DNA from: Streptomyces viridochromogenes
GTDB taxonomy: Bacteria; Actinomycetota; Actinomycetes; Streptomycetales; Streptomycetaceae
Assembly (NCBI RefSeq): GCF_001270495.1
Contig: NZ_LGUR01000048.1
Coordinates: forward strand, 1 to 64,000
Length of the DNA: 64,000 nucleotides
Reading direction: 5' to 3'
Position 1 is the stretch's first letter, and every line of letters begins with the position of its first letter. The notes under the pieces were generated by a model that made no database searches, had not been told where the DNA came from, and saw nothing but the letters and a program-made list of their open reading frames with translations. This document shows positions 45,530 to 53,520 of the stretch, one piece after another. A program made the position numbers and the translations under genes.

Positions 45530-46582
45530 CTACTCGGTCTTGACCTTGATGGTGCCGTCGATGATGCCTTCCTTGGCCTTCGCCACCGCGTCCGTGAGAC
45601 CCGCGATCTTGGCGAACTCCGGGTTGGACTCGGACAGGCCGACGCCGTTGACCTTCAGGTCGAAGGTCTGGGTGCCGGTCAGCGGCTTGCCGTCCTCGAC
45701 GGACTTGGCCAGCGCGTAGACCGCGCCGCCGACGTCCTTCAGGGCGGAGGTGAGGATGTAGCTCTTGTACGAGGCCAGCGCGGCCTGCTTGTACTGGTCG
45801 GAGTCGACGCCGATCGCCCAGACCTTGGCCTTGGCGGCGGCCTCGATGACGCCCTGGCCCGACAGACCGGCCGCCTGGTAAACGACGTCGGCGTTCTTCT
45901 CGATCTGGCCCTCGGCGGCGGCCTTGCCCTTGTCGGGGCTGGCGAATCCGCCTTCCTCGGCAGTCTGGGTCAGGTACTGCGACAGGACCTTGACCTTGGG
46001 GTTGGTGTCCAGGACACCCTGCTTGTAACCGGCCTCGAACTTGTGGATCAGCGGGATGTCCACGCCACCCACGAAGCCGACCGTGTTCGTCTTGGTGGCC
46101 TTGGCGGCGGTGACACCGGCGAGGTAGGAAGCCTGCTCCTCGGCGAAGATCAGTGAGGCGACGTTGTCACCCTCCACCGTGGAGTCGACGATCCCGAAGG
46201 TGGTCTTCGGGTACTTCGCGGACACGGCCGTAATGGCGGGGCCGTAGGCGTAGCCGATGCCGATCACCGGGTTGTAGCCCTGCTTGGCCAGGGAGGCCAG
46301 GCGCTGCTCCTTGTCGGCGTCCGTCTCGCCCTCGGTGGGCTCGATGTCGGCGGTCTTGTAGTTGAACTCCTTCTGAGCCTTCTGCAGACCGGCGTACGCG
46401 GCGTCGTTGAAGGACTGGTCGCCCTTGCCGCCGATGTCGTACGCGATGGCGAGACCCTTGGTGTCGCCGCTGCCGTCGCTGTCGCCGCCGCTGTCACTGC
46501 TGGTACCACCGCACGCCGTGGCGGCCAGCGCGATCGACGCGACCCCCACCGCGACACGGGTCAGTCCGGATATCCGACGCAT
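45530..46582 (-). CDS. BMP-family nucleoside-binding lipoprotein 2
   Basis: A 350-residue paralogue of the first BMP lipoprotein. The lipobox is AATACG. The mature sequence has LAIAYDIGGKGDQSFNDAAY, EEQASYLAGVTAAKATKT and SQYLTQTAEEGGFASPDKGK, and the body is largely the same as in gene 1 while the linker after the lipid cysteine and the last 60 residues differ. ATG 46582 has GGGGA about 8 bases upstream; the longer frame to 46651 would include the operator sequence. A tandem duplication that may differ in nucleoside preference. Confidence 0.95.
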   Translation of the reverse strand: MRRISGLTRVAVGVASIALAATACGGTSSDSGGDSDGSGDTKGLAIAYDIGGKGDQSFNDAAYAGLQKAQKEFNYKTADIEPTEGETDADKEQRLASLAKQGYNPVIGIGYAYGPAITAVSAKYPKTTFGIVDSTVEGDNVASLIFAEEQASYLAGVTAAKATKTNTVGFVGGVDIPLIHKFEAGYKQGVLDTNPKVKVLSQYLTQTAEEGGFASPDKGKAAAEGQIEKNADVVYQAAGLSGQGVIEAAAKAKVWAIGVDSDQYKQAALASYKSYILTSALKDVGGAVYALAKSVEDGKPLTGTQTFDLKVNGVGLSESNPEFAKIAGLTDAVAKAKEGIIDGTIKVKTE

Positions 46583-46631
46583 CGTGAAGTCCCCATTCTC
46601 CAAGCCCCGCAGTGGGTGCTGAGTTCGGCGC

Positions 46632-46647
46632 ACATTAACGCGCGTAG
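46632..46647 (-). promoter_or_regulatory. Promoter of BMP gene 2 with variant operator
   Basis: The minus strand reads CTACGCGCGTTA (46647-46636) with TAATGT (46637-46632) as -10, the same overlap of operator and -10 as for BMP gene 1. The spacing to the ATG gives a leader of about 45 bases. Confidence 0.6.
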
Positions 46648-46929
46648 ACACTCCTGGGAACGGGGTTTCGTCTTGCCGTTATCCATTCGTGCCGATGGCC
46701 GGTTACGTCCTTGTGAACCATCGGATCGAAAGGCGCGCATGGGGCGACTGCACCCGCCGCGCGCCGCGCACTCCGGTAACCACGCGCACCAGGGACGCCT
46801 TGACCGTGATGGCGCTCAGGACCGCCCGCCATGGGGTCAGACTCCCTCCGCTTCGCGAGGGCCGCAAGCGGAGGGGACGGAAGGAGGCGGGAGGAGGACG
46901 GGGAGGCGGGAGGGGCGGGGGGCGGGGGG
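46648..46929. other. Intergenic region with a G-rich tract
   Basis: No gene is seen. From about 46868 to 46929 the plus strand is almost only G with a few A and C (GGAGGCGGGAGGGGCGGGG type runs), just beyond the stop of the minus-strand peptidase gene. Several runs of three or more G could form a G-quadruplex on this strand. Confidence 0.45.
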
Positions 46930-48150
46930 CTAACCGGCGGTGTCGAGGAGCGCGGCCGCCGTGAAGAGTTCCACGCCCACCGTGATGGCGGACTCGTCCA
47001 CGTCGAAGTCGCCCTGGTGCAGATCCCGCCCGATCCTGTCACCCGGGTGACGGACGCCGAGGCGGGCCATGGCGCCGGAGATGTGCTCCAGGTACCAGGA
47101 GAAGTCCTCGCCGCCGAGGCTCTGCTCGGTGTCCTCGACGGAGTCGGCGCCGCGGCGGGCGGTCATGGCACCGCGCAGCAGTTCGGTGGCGTCCGGGGCG
47201 TTGACGACGGGCGGGACGCCGCGGACGTAGTTGATCTCCGACTTGGCGCGGTGGAGGTTGGCGATCTCGTCGATGGCGGCGACCACGAGATCGGGCGCCT
47301 GCCGCCAGGTGTCGAGGTTCAGGCACCGCACGGTCCCGGAGAGCTCGGCGTGCTGCGGGATGACGTTGGGCGCGTGGCCGGACTCGATCCGCCCCCAGGT
47401 CACGGAGAGGCCGCTGCGGGCGTCGGCACGCCGGGCGACGATCGCGGGCACGTCGGTGACGACCCGGGCGGCGGCGGTGACCAGGTCGGTCGTCAGATGA
47501 GGGCGGGCGGTGTGCCCGCCGGGCCCGTCGAGGGCGATTTCGAGCCGGTCGCAGGCGGATGTGATCGGGCCCTGCCGCAGGCCGATCTTCCCGGCGTCCA
47601 CCTTGGGGTCGCAGTGCACGGCGAGGATCCGGCCCACTCCTTCGAGCGCCCCGCACTTGATGGCGTCGAGGGCGCCGCCGGGGAGTACTTCCTCGGCGGG
47701 CTGGAAGAGCAGCCGGACGGGGCGGGGCAGCTGGCCGCGCCGGTGCAGGTCGGCGAGCACCAGTCCCGCGCCCAGCACCACGGTCGTGTGGACGTCGTGT
47801 CCGCAGGCGTGCGCCCGGTCCGGCACGGTGGAGCGGTACGGGCAGTCACTCTTCGTGTCCGGGATGGGCAGGGCGTCGATGTCGCCGCGCAGGGCGAGCA
47901 CGGGCTGCTCGCCGTCCCACTCCCCGATGTCACAGATGAGCCCGGTTCCGGAGTCGAGCACGCGGGGCTGGAGGCCGGCCTTCTCCAGGCGGCCCTTGAT
48001 CGCGGCGGTGGTCCGGAACTCCTGGTTGCCGAGCTCCGGGTGCATGTGCAAGTCACGCCGGAACGCGACGAGTTCGGCACGGAGCGCCTCCGGCAGGATG
48101 CCGGGAAGTGCGGCTTCCCCGGGGTGATCGGCCTCGGACTCTTGGGACAT
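46930..48150 (-). CDS. M20-family amidohydrolase/peptidase
   Basis: A 406-residue metal-dependent amidohydrolase of the M20D type. FRRDLHMHPELGNQEF opens the catalytic domain; ACGHDVHTTVVLGAG carries two metal ligands, FQPAEEVLPGGALD the catalytic Glu pair, and LGGEDFSWYLEH a late ligand region. A dimerisation domain (DGPGGHTARPH) is inserted. Such enzymes cleave N-acyl amino acids or similar amides. ATG 48150 is preferred over GTG 48162. It lies just upstream of the BMP2 promoter but on its own, so a link to nucleosides is not implied. Confidence 0.9.
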   Translation of the reverse strand: MSQESEADHPGEAALPGILPEALRAELVAFRRDLHMHPELGNQEFRTTAAIKGRLEKAGLQPRVLDSGTGLICDIGEWDGEQPVLALRGDIDALPIPDTKSDCPYRSTVPDRAHACGHDVHTTVVLGAGLVLADLHRRGQLPRPVRLLFQPAEEVLPGGALDAIKCGALEGVGRILAVHCDPKVDAGKIGLRQGPITSACDRLEIALDGPGGHTARPHLTTDLVTAAARVVTDVPAIVARRADARSGLSVTWGRIESGHAPNVIPQHAELSGTVRCLNLDTWRQAPDLVVAAIDEIANLHRAKSEINYVRGVPPVVNAPDATELLRGAMTARRGADSVEDTEQSLGGEDFSWYLEHISGAMARLGVRHPGDRIGRDLHQGDFDVDESAITVGVELFTAAALLDTAG

Positions 48151-48412
48151 CAGTTGGTTCACCCTCTACAGGGTAGGACGCCGGGGTGGCCAACTGACCC
48201 TCGATCAACAAAAGTTCAGCCCGTTAGGGGAAGAAAATCTGGCCGCCCGACGCATGGGTGCGGGTTGAGATGGGTAAACACTTCGTTTCTCTACGCATAC
48301 CACGCTCCCCGCCCCCTCGGCGGTTCTGTTCATCTGGTGGGATCGCGGCGCCGGGGGGCGAGGGCTCCGTCACGCAGCGCACACGGCCGGTGCTCGTGAG
48401 GTGAGATCGAGG

Positions 48413-48751
48413 CTAGCGTGCGTCCGTCCAGGCCCTCACGATATGGCAGTTGTAGCTGTCCCCGAACACGGTTGAATTACCGCCCGGAACGCCCGACCTT
48501 TTCGTTACCGTCGACCCATAGATCGTGATCGAGTAGGGATAATTCGGCGAGTCACACTGCGCCGCCGCCCGATATGTTCCGAACCCGCCCTGGCAATTTG
48601 CGGTAGCCCAGTTCGCCGTGGTGTTTTTCCTTGACGAACAGTCGCTCACAGCCGCCTGGGCCGGGCCGCTGAACACACTCAGCAGGCCCCCGGCGAGCGC
48701 CGTGACCATAAGGATTCTTGAGCCTGTCGCGTACTTTCCGATTCTGCCCAA
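48413..48751 (-). CDS. Small secreted cysteine-containing protein
   Basis: About 112 residues from TTG 48751. A signal peptide with the core ILMVTALAGGLLSVFSGPAQA is followed by a mature part of about 75 residues with four cysteines (DCSSRKN, ANCQGGF, QCDSPNY, NCHIVRA) suggesting two disulphides. The local GC content is lower than that of the neighbours. The family is not recognised. A longer frame to 48883 is open but its Arg-rich extension precedes the signal peptide; ATG 48709 is the latest possible start. GGGGG lies before the TTG. Confidence 0.55.
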   Translation of the reverse strand: MGRIGKYATGSRILMVTALAGGLLSVFSGPAQAAVSDCSSRKNTTANWATANCQGGFGTYRAAAQCDSPNYPYSITIYGSTVTKRSGVPGGNSTVFGDSYNCHIVRAWTDAR

Positions 48752-49178
48752 CCGAAGCCCCCGTACGGGTGAAGTGGTCGGTCCATCGCGCGTGAAGAGC
48801 CCAGGGCTCAAACCGCCCGGGAAGCTTAACCGGGTTGATCGAATCCGACCAAGTCTTTTCGAACTCAACTTCCCTGTTGCCATGGGTAGTTGCGGGTTGT
48901 TTTCCGTGCCCCCGGCGCCGGGTGAGTCAGTGGGTTTCGTGATGGCGTCTGGTGCGGAACGGTCATGGTTCGGTCACGTTCGCCGCGCGGAGCGGTCATG
49001 GGCCGCTGTGAGCCTCCTGTGTGTCCCCGCGACAGGTCCGGGGAAGGGGCACCCAGCCGCTGTGTGTGAGGGCGGGCGGCATCTGACCCGCTTCCCCGCG
49101 CCCGCTCCCGGCTCCGCCACACGCGTGAGGGCCGGGAGCGGGGGCGGCGGCCCCTCCGGCCGCACTAGGGTGCGCCCC
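48752..49178. other. 427-base intergenic region
   Basis: No gene is supported. It separates the secreted-protein gene and the divergent methyltransferase gene. Just before the methyltransferase GTG at 49179 is TAGGGT (49166-49171), a -10 that would give a leaderless mRNA. Composition is mixed, with a lower-GC stretch in the first 100 bases. Confidence 0.4.
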
Positions 49179-49889
49179 GTGACCGCCGAGAACCCCCAGA
49201 GCCACGCGATCGCCGAGTACGCCGAGTACACCGACTTCCTCCAGGCCACCCGTGCCTCGTACGACGCGATAGCCACCACCTACACCGACCGCTTCTCCGA
49301 CTGGCCGGCCGACAGCCACCCCCTGGACCGCTCCCTGTTGGCCACCTTCGCCGAGCTGGCCCACGCCCACGCGCCGGCCCCCGTCGCGGACCTCGGCAGC
49401 GGCCCCGGCTCCATCAGCGCCCACCTCCACCGCCTCGGCCTACCGGTCTTCGGCGTCGACATCTCGCCCCGGATGGTGGCCCTGGCCCGCCGCGCGCACC
49501 CCGAACTCCGGTTCCACGTGGGTTCGATGACGTCGCTGGACCTCCCCGACGAGACCCTGGGCGGGATCGTCGCCCTCTACTCGATCATCCACATCCCGAC
49601 CGAACACCTCGCCGCCACCTTCGCCGAGTTCCGCCGCGTCCTGGTCCCCGGCGGCCACGTACTCCTCGGGTTCCAGTCCGCCGGGCCCGACGGCGACGAG
49701 GAACACCTCCACCTCGCGGAGCGCTTCGGGCACGAGATCTCCCTCGACTACCACTGGCGCACCCCGGACACGGTCGCCGCACACCTGGCCGAGGCCGACC
49801 TCCAGCTCCAGGCCCGCGTCCTGCGCGAACCGTCCGGCGAGGAGACGCGCCCTCGCGCGTACATCCTGGCGGGCAAGCCCCCGGGTTGA
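49179..49889 (+). CDS. SAM-dependent class I methyltransferase
   Basis: A 236-residue cytoplasmic methyltransferase. The SAM-binding motif I is VADLGSGPGSISAHLHRLG, motif II is VFGVDISPRMVALARR, and motif post-I to IV is FHVGSMTSLDLPDETLGGIV. The fold is the common Methyltransf_11/25 type, with FAEFRRVLVPGGHVLLGF. The substrate is unknown. GTG 49179 is chosen for the leaderless -10 TAGGGT 7 bases before it; an in-frame GTG at 49170 is close. It is convergent with the glycosyltransferase-like gene at 49903. Confidence 0.88.
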   Translation: MTAENPQSHAIAEYAEYTDFLQATRASYDAIATTYTDRFSDWPADSHPLDRSLLATFAELAHAHAPAPVADLGSGPGSISAHLHRLGLPVFGVDISPRMVALARRAHPELRFHVGSMTSLDLPDETLGGIVALYSIIHIPTEHLAATFAEFRRVLVPGGHVLLGFQSAGPDGDEEHLHLAERFGHEISLDYHWRTPDTVAAHLAEADLQLQARVLREPSGEETRPRAYILAGKPPG

Positions 49890-49902
49890 TCTGGCCGAGT
49901 GA

Positions 49903-50970
49903 TCACACGGCCGTAACCGCCGACAGCCGGTGCACATCCCGAGCCGTCCCCGTCACCCCTGACAAGAACCCCTGGGCCCGCGGCGAGGCGTTCTCCGTCA
50001 GCCACGCCGGGTCGATGTCGCATACCGCGACCCGGACCTCCGTACCGGTCAGCGCCAGCGGCAGCGTATGCACGACGGTCGACGGGAAGCTCAGGATCGT
50101 GCGGCCGATCGGTCCGCGCCGAGCGATCAGCTCCAGCGGCAGATCCGGACGTACGACCTCCAGGCCCGTCTCCACCGCCAGCCGGTGCAGCTTCTCCGTG
50201 CTCTCCCTGCGGTGGGCGAAGTAGCGTGTGGCGCCGTGCGTCTTGGCCAGGGAGCGGACGGCCTCCAGGTAGCGGTCGCCGTCCACGACCCCCGTCTCGA
50301 CCAGCGACGTGCCCACCATGTCCGCGCCCTTGGTGATACGGGGCGGGCCGAAGCGGTCGCGGGTCCAGGCGAAGGTGTTGGCGGTGACCGTCACACCCTG
50401 CGGCGTCTCCTCCATCGGCATGGACGAGAAGATCTCGACCGTCCGCCGCTCACTCGGCGTGAGGCGCTTGCGGGCCGCCGACGACACCGGCGCGAAGACC
50501 AGGTCGCGGGGGCCGGGGCGGCCGCCCTTGCGGTGCCAGCGCACCAGGCGCTCGCCGCGGGCCAGTTGGGCGACGAACTCCATGGTCGCCGTGCCGTCGT
50601 CGACGACGACGATGTCGCGGGCCCGGGTGATGGTCAACAACAACTGCACATACCGGGAGAAGGGGTCGCCGAGGACCACGCGGTCGGCGCGGCGGAGCAG
50701 GCCCGTGAGGCCGCCGATCGTCTGGAAGGGCGCGGCCGGACCGCCCCGCGCCTCCTCCCAGCGGACCTCGTGGCCGTCGTTCCGCGCCAGCTCGGCCATC
50801 CGCCGCAGCTGGCCGCGGGTCATGGGGTCGATCGGGGACAGGACGACGAGGGTGAGCGCCCCCAGGGCGTGCTCGCGGGCGTGCGCCCACTCCAACACGT
50901 TCAGGAGCTGTACCGGGCTCTCGACGAAGGCGAGAGTGCTGGGGCCGGTGTTCCCGGCGCGGTGGCTCAT
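49903..50970 (-). CDS. Polysialyltransferase/glycosyltransferase-like protein
   Basis: A 355-residue protein with no signal peptide and the features of the polysialyltransferase/sialyltransferase-like group: LAFVESPVQLLNVLEWAHAR, IVVVDDGTATMEFVAQLARG, and PQGVTVTANTFAWTRDRFG with a C-terminal FPSTVVHTLPLAL of GT-B type. It may transfer a nonulosonate or another sugar to the polymer. The start is uncertain: ATG 50970 (MSHRAGN) or ATG 51003; upstream frame sequence to 51210 is not convincing. It is last in the minus-strand neu operon. Confidence 0.75.
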   Translation of the reverse strand: MSHRAGNTGPSTLAFVESPVQLLNVLEWAHAREHALGALTLVVLSPIDPMTRGQLRRMAELARNDGHEVRWEEARGGPAAPFQTIGGLTGLLRRADRVVLGDPFSRYVQLLLTITRARDIVVVDDGTATMEFVAQLARGERLVRWHRKGGRPGPRDLVFAPVSSAARKRLTPSERRTVEIFSSMPMEETPQGVTVTANTFAWTRDRFGPPRITKGADMVGTSLVETGVVDGDRYLEAVRSLAKTHGATRYFAHRRESTEKLHRLAVETGLEVVRPDLPLELIARRGPIGRTILSFPSTVVHTLPLALTGTEVRVAVCDIDPAWLTENASPRAQGFLSGVTGTARDVHRLSAVTAV

Positions 50971-51034
50971 CGGCGTACGACCGTCCCGTCGTAAGGCGCT
51001 CATGCGGCGCTCGTATTCAGCTCGTGTTCCGGCT

Positions 51035-51141
51035 GGGCCGTATCCGCGAAGTCCCGTCGTCCGCCCGAAGGGCGGGTCCCGCGGCGTCTGGAGAGTGCGT
51101 GCCAGGCGTCGGGGGCAGGCGGGACTTTGCGGACACGGCCC
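51035..51141. repeat. Imperfect inverted repeat between neuB and the transferase gene
   Basis: Arms 51035-51056 and 51120-51141 match in 20 of 22 bases as inverted repeats. Inside is CCGCCC-GAA-GGGCGG (51061-51075). The 261-base gap between the neuB stop and the transferase start holds no other gene. Confidence 0.5.
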
Positions 51142-51152
51142 GGGACTGCCAC

Positions 51153-51233
51153 GAGCCCGAAGGGCGCCGAGCCCGAGCGCTCCTGTTCGGGGCACTCGGG
51201 ATCGGCGCACTCGGACTCGGTGCCTTCAGGCTC
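51153..51233 (-). terminator. Imperfect hairpin reaching into the neuB stop
   Basis: 51153-51177 pairs imperfectly (about 21 of 25) with 51210-51233, which overlaps the neuB stop codon. It may end or slow transcription between neuB and the next gene. Confidence 0.45.
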
Positions 51234-52170
51234 AGACCTGGACCGGCTCGCCCGCCGCGGCGGCGATCTCCGCCTCGGCGACCACACCGGCGACACGGCG
51301 CAGCTTCTTCATCGGGCCGAGCTCGGAGTCGTAGACCTTCTTGACGCCGTCACCGAGGGAGGCCTCGATGGTGCGGATGTCGCGGACCAGGCGGGTGAGG
51401 CCCTGCGGCTCGACCGAGGCGGCCTGGTCGGAGCCCCACATCGCGCGGTCCAGGGTGATGTGGCGCTCGACGAAGACGGCGCCGAGGGCGACCGCGGCCA
51501 GCGTCGTCTGCAGGCCCGTCTCGTGGCCGGAGTAGCCGATCGGGACGTTCGGGAACTCCTTCTCCAGCGTGTTGATCGCGCGGAGGTTGAGCTCCTCGGC
51601 CTTGGCCGGGTAGGTGGAGGTGGCGTGGCACATGACGATGTTGTCCGAGCCGAGGACCTCGACCGCGTGGCGGATCTGCTTCGGGGTCGACATGCCGGTG
51701 GAGAGGATGACCGCGCGGCCCGTGGAGCGCAGGGCGCGCAGCAGCTCGTCGTCGGTGAGGGAGGCCGAGGCGACCTTGTGGGCGGGGACGTCGAACTTCT
51801 CCAGGAAGGCGACGGCCTCGGTGTCCCACGGGGAGGCGAACCAGTCGATGTTCTTGGTCTTGCAGTACTCGTCGATCTGGCGGTACTCGTCCTCACCGAA
51901 CTCCACGCGGTGGCGGTAGTCGATGTAGGTCATCCGGCCCCAGGGGGTGTCGCGCTCGATGTCCCACTGGTCGCGCGGGGTGCAGATCTCCGGGGTGCGC
52001 TTCTGGAACTTCACGGCGTCACAGCCGGCCTCGGCGGCCACGTCGATGAGCTTGAAGGCGTTCTCCAGCTCACCGTTGTGGTTGATGCCGATCTCGCCGC
52101 AGATGTAGACGGGCTTGCCCGGGCCGACTTCGCGCGAACCGAAGGAGCGGAGGCGGGAGTTGGTGCTCAT
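51232..52170 (-). CDS. neuB: NeuB-type nonulosonic acid synthase lacking the SAF domain
   Basis: A 312-residue aldolase-type synthase that condenses phosphoenolpyruvate with a mannose-type sugar. Motifs are YICGEIGINHNGELENA, AVKFQKRTPEICTPRDQWD, WFASPWDTEAV, MCHATSTYPAKAEELN, IGYSGHETGLQTTLAA and the metal-binding FVERHITLDRAMWGSDQ. The protein ends just after the barrel (AGVVAEAEIAAAAGEPVQV), so the C-terminal SAF antifreeze-like domain of about 60 residues found in N-acetylneuraminate synthases is missing. That domain contributes an Arg contact to the N-acetyl group, so an unacylated mannose (Kdn-type) substrate is plausible. Starts 13 bases after the neuA gene. Confidence 0.92.
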   Translation of the reverse strand: MSTNSRLRSFGSREVGPGKPVYICGEIGINHNGELENAFKLIDVAAEAGCDAVKFQKRTPEICTPRDQWDIERDTPWGRMTYIDYRHRVEFGEDEYRQIDEYCKTKNIDWFASPWDTEAVAFLEKFDVPAHKVASASLTDDELLRALRSTGRAVILSTGMSTPKQIRHAVEVLGSDNIVMCHATSTYPAKAEELNLRAINTLEKEFPNVPIGYSGHETGLQTTLAAVALGAVFVERHITLDRAMWGSDQAASVEPQGLTRLVRDIRTIEASLGDGVKKVYDSELGPMKKLRRVAGVVAEAEIAAAAGEPVQV

Positions 52171-52183
52171 GGCAGAGATGTCC

Positions 52184-53488
52184 TTACTTGGTGAGGGAGT
52201 CGAGAGAGGGGCCGAGGATCCAGCTGGCGATCTCTCGGATTGCGCCGTCGCCACCGGGGAGGGTGGTGACCGCGCGTGCGGCGCCGCGCACGACGTCGTG
52301 GGCGCTGCCGACCGCCACGGGCCAGCCCACGAGGGCGAAGCACGGGAGGTCGTTGACGTCGTTGCCGACGTAGAGCACGCGCTCAGGCGCGATGCCCTGC
52401 TCCTCGCACCACTGCTTCAGCGCGAGGTCCTTCCGGTCGATGCCGTGCAGCACGGGAATCTGCAGCTTCCGTGCGCGGGCGGCGACGACCGGGTTCTGCT
52501 CCGTGGACAGGATCAGCATCTTCAGCCCGCTCTTGCGCAGGGCCGCGATGCCGAGGCCGTCTCCGCGGTGCACGGAGACGAACTCCTTTCCATCGGCATC
52601 GATCAGCACCCGGTCGTCGGTCTGGGTGCCGTCGAAGTCCAGTACGACCGCGTCGATCTCGTCGGCGGTCGGGAGGGCGCCGGGCCGGTCCGCGTCGAAC
52701 AGCGGAGCCAGCGCGCGGGCGCGGGCCAGGTCGTGGGGATCGTCGATCTCCAGGACCCGGGCGGGGTCGGTGCGCACGAGTTCGGTGCGGCCGAAGAAGC
52801 GGTGCTTGTGCTCGCGGAAGCCGCCGGCGTCCATCGCGTAGGCGGCGCCGGTCTCCAGGAAGTCCTGGGGGCGGTCCTGGCGGCGCGGGCGGAAGGACTT
52901 GTCGTGGTTGACGCCGTAGCCGCCGCCCGATGTGGTGGTGCGGGTGGCGACGGTGTCGGTGCCGCCCTCGGCCGCCCGGCGCTCGGCGCGGACGGCCGCG
53001 GCGGGCTCGTCGTCGCCGTGGCGCCACACGAAGCCGTGGAAGGGCGCGACGGTCAGGGACGTGTCGGCGCCGTTGGCGACGATCGCCTTGACCACGCCGT
53101 CGATGTCCTCGCGGACGATGAACGGGCTGGTGCACTGCACGAGCAGGACCACGTCCACCGGGGAGCCGTGCAGCGCCTCGTGCGCGTCCATGGCGTGCAG
53201 TACGGCCGCCTCGGAGGTGGCGGTGTCGCCGGCGATGGCGGCGGGGCGCAGCACGACCTCGGCGCCGGCCTGGCGGGCGGCGGCCGCGATGCCCTGGTCG
53301 TCGGTGGAGACGACGACGTCCGTGACGAGTCTCGAAGCCCGGCACTCACGTACGGCGCGCGCCACCAGCGGCACGCCGCCGACGGGCATGAGGTTCTTCG
53401 CGGGCACGCCCTTGGAGCCGCCGCGCGCGGGGATCACGGCGAGCACGCGCGGCACCGAAGTGCCTTGACCTGCTTCCGGGTGGGACAT
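52184..53488 (-). CDS. CMP-nonulosonate synthetase fused to HAD phosphatase
   Basis: A 434-residue fusion. Residues about 10-250 are a NeuA-type cytidylyltransferase: AVIPARGGSKGVPAKNLMP, VTDVVVSTDDQGIA, LLVQCTSPFIVREDIDG and ETGAAYAMDAGGF. Residues about 280-430 are a HAD phosphatase of the KdsC type: DAVVLDFDGTQTDDRVLID (nucleophile Asp), LSTEQNPVVAARARKL and YVGNDVNDLPCFALVGWPVA. The fusion would remove the phosphate of a nonulosonate 9-phosphate and then make the CMP sugar. Animal CMAS also carries a HAD-like domain. ATG 53488 has GGAG 8 bases upstream. Confidence 0.93.
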   Translation of the reverse strand: MSHPEAGQGTSVPRVLAVIPARGGSKGVPAKNLMPVGGVPLVARAVRECRASRLVTDVVVSTDDQGIAAAARQAGAEVVLRPAAIAGDTATSEAAVLHAMDAHEALHGSPVDVVLLVQCTSPFIVREDIDGVVKAIVANGADTSLTVAPFHGFVWRHGDDEPAAAVRAERRAAEGGTDTVATRTTTSGGGYGVNHDKSFRPRRQDRPQDFLETGAAYAMDAGGFREHKHRFFGRTELVRTDPARVLEIDDPHDLARARALAPLFDADRPGALPTADEIDAVVLDFDGTQTDDRVLIDADGKEFVSVHRGDGLGIAALRKSGLKMLILSTEQNPVVAARARKLQIPVLHGIDRKDLALKQWCEEQGIAPERVLYVGNDVNDLPCFALVGWPVAVGSAHDVVRGAARAVTTLPGGDGAIREIASWILGPSLDSLTK

Positions 53489-53520
53489 GGGTTCTGCTCC
53501 TTGACGTGAGGTCTGGCGGC

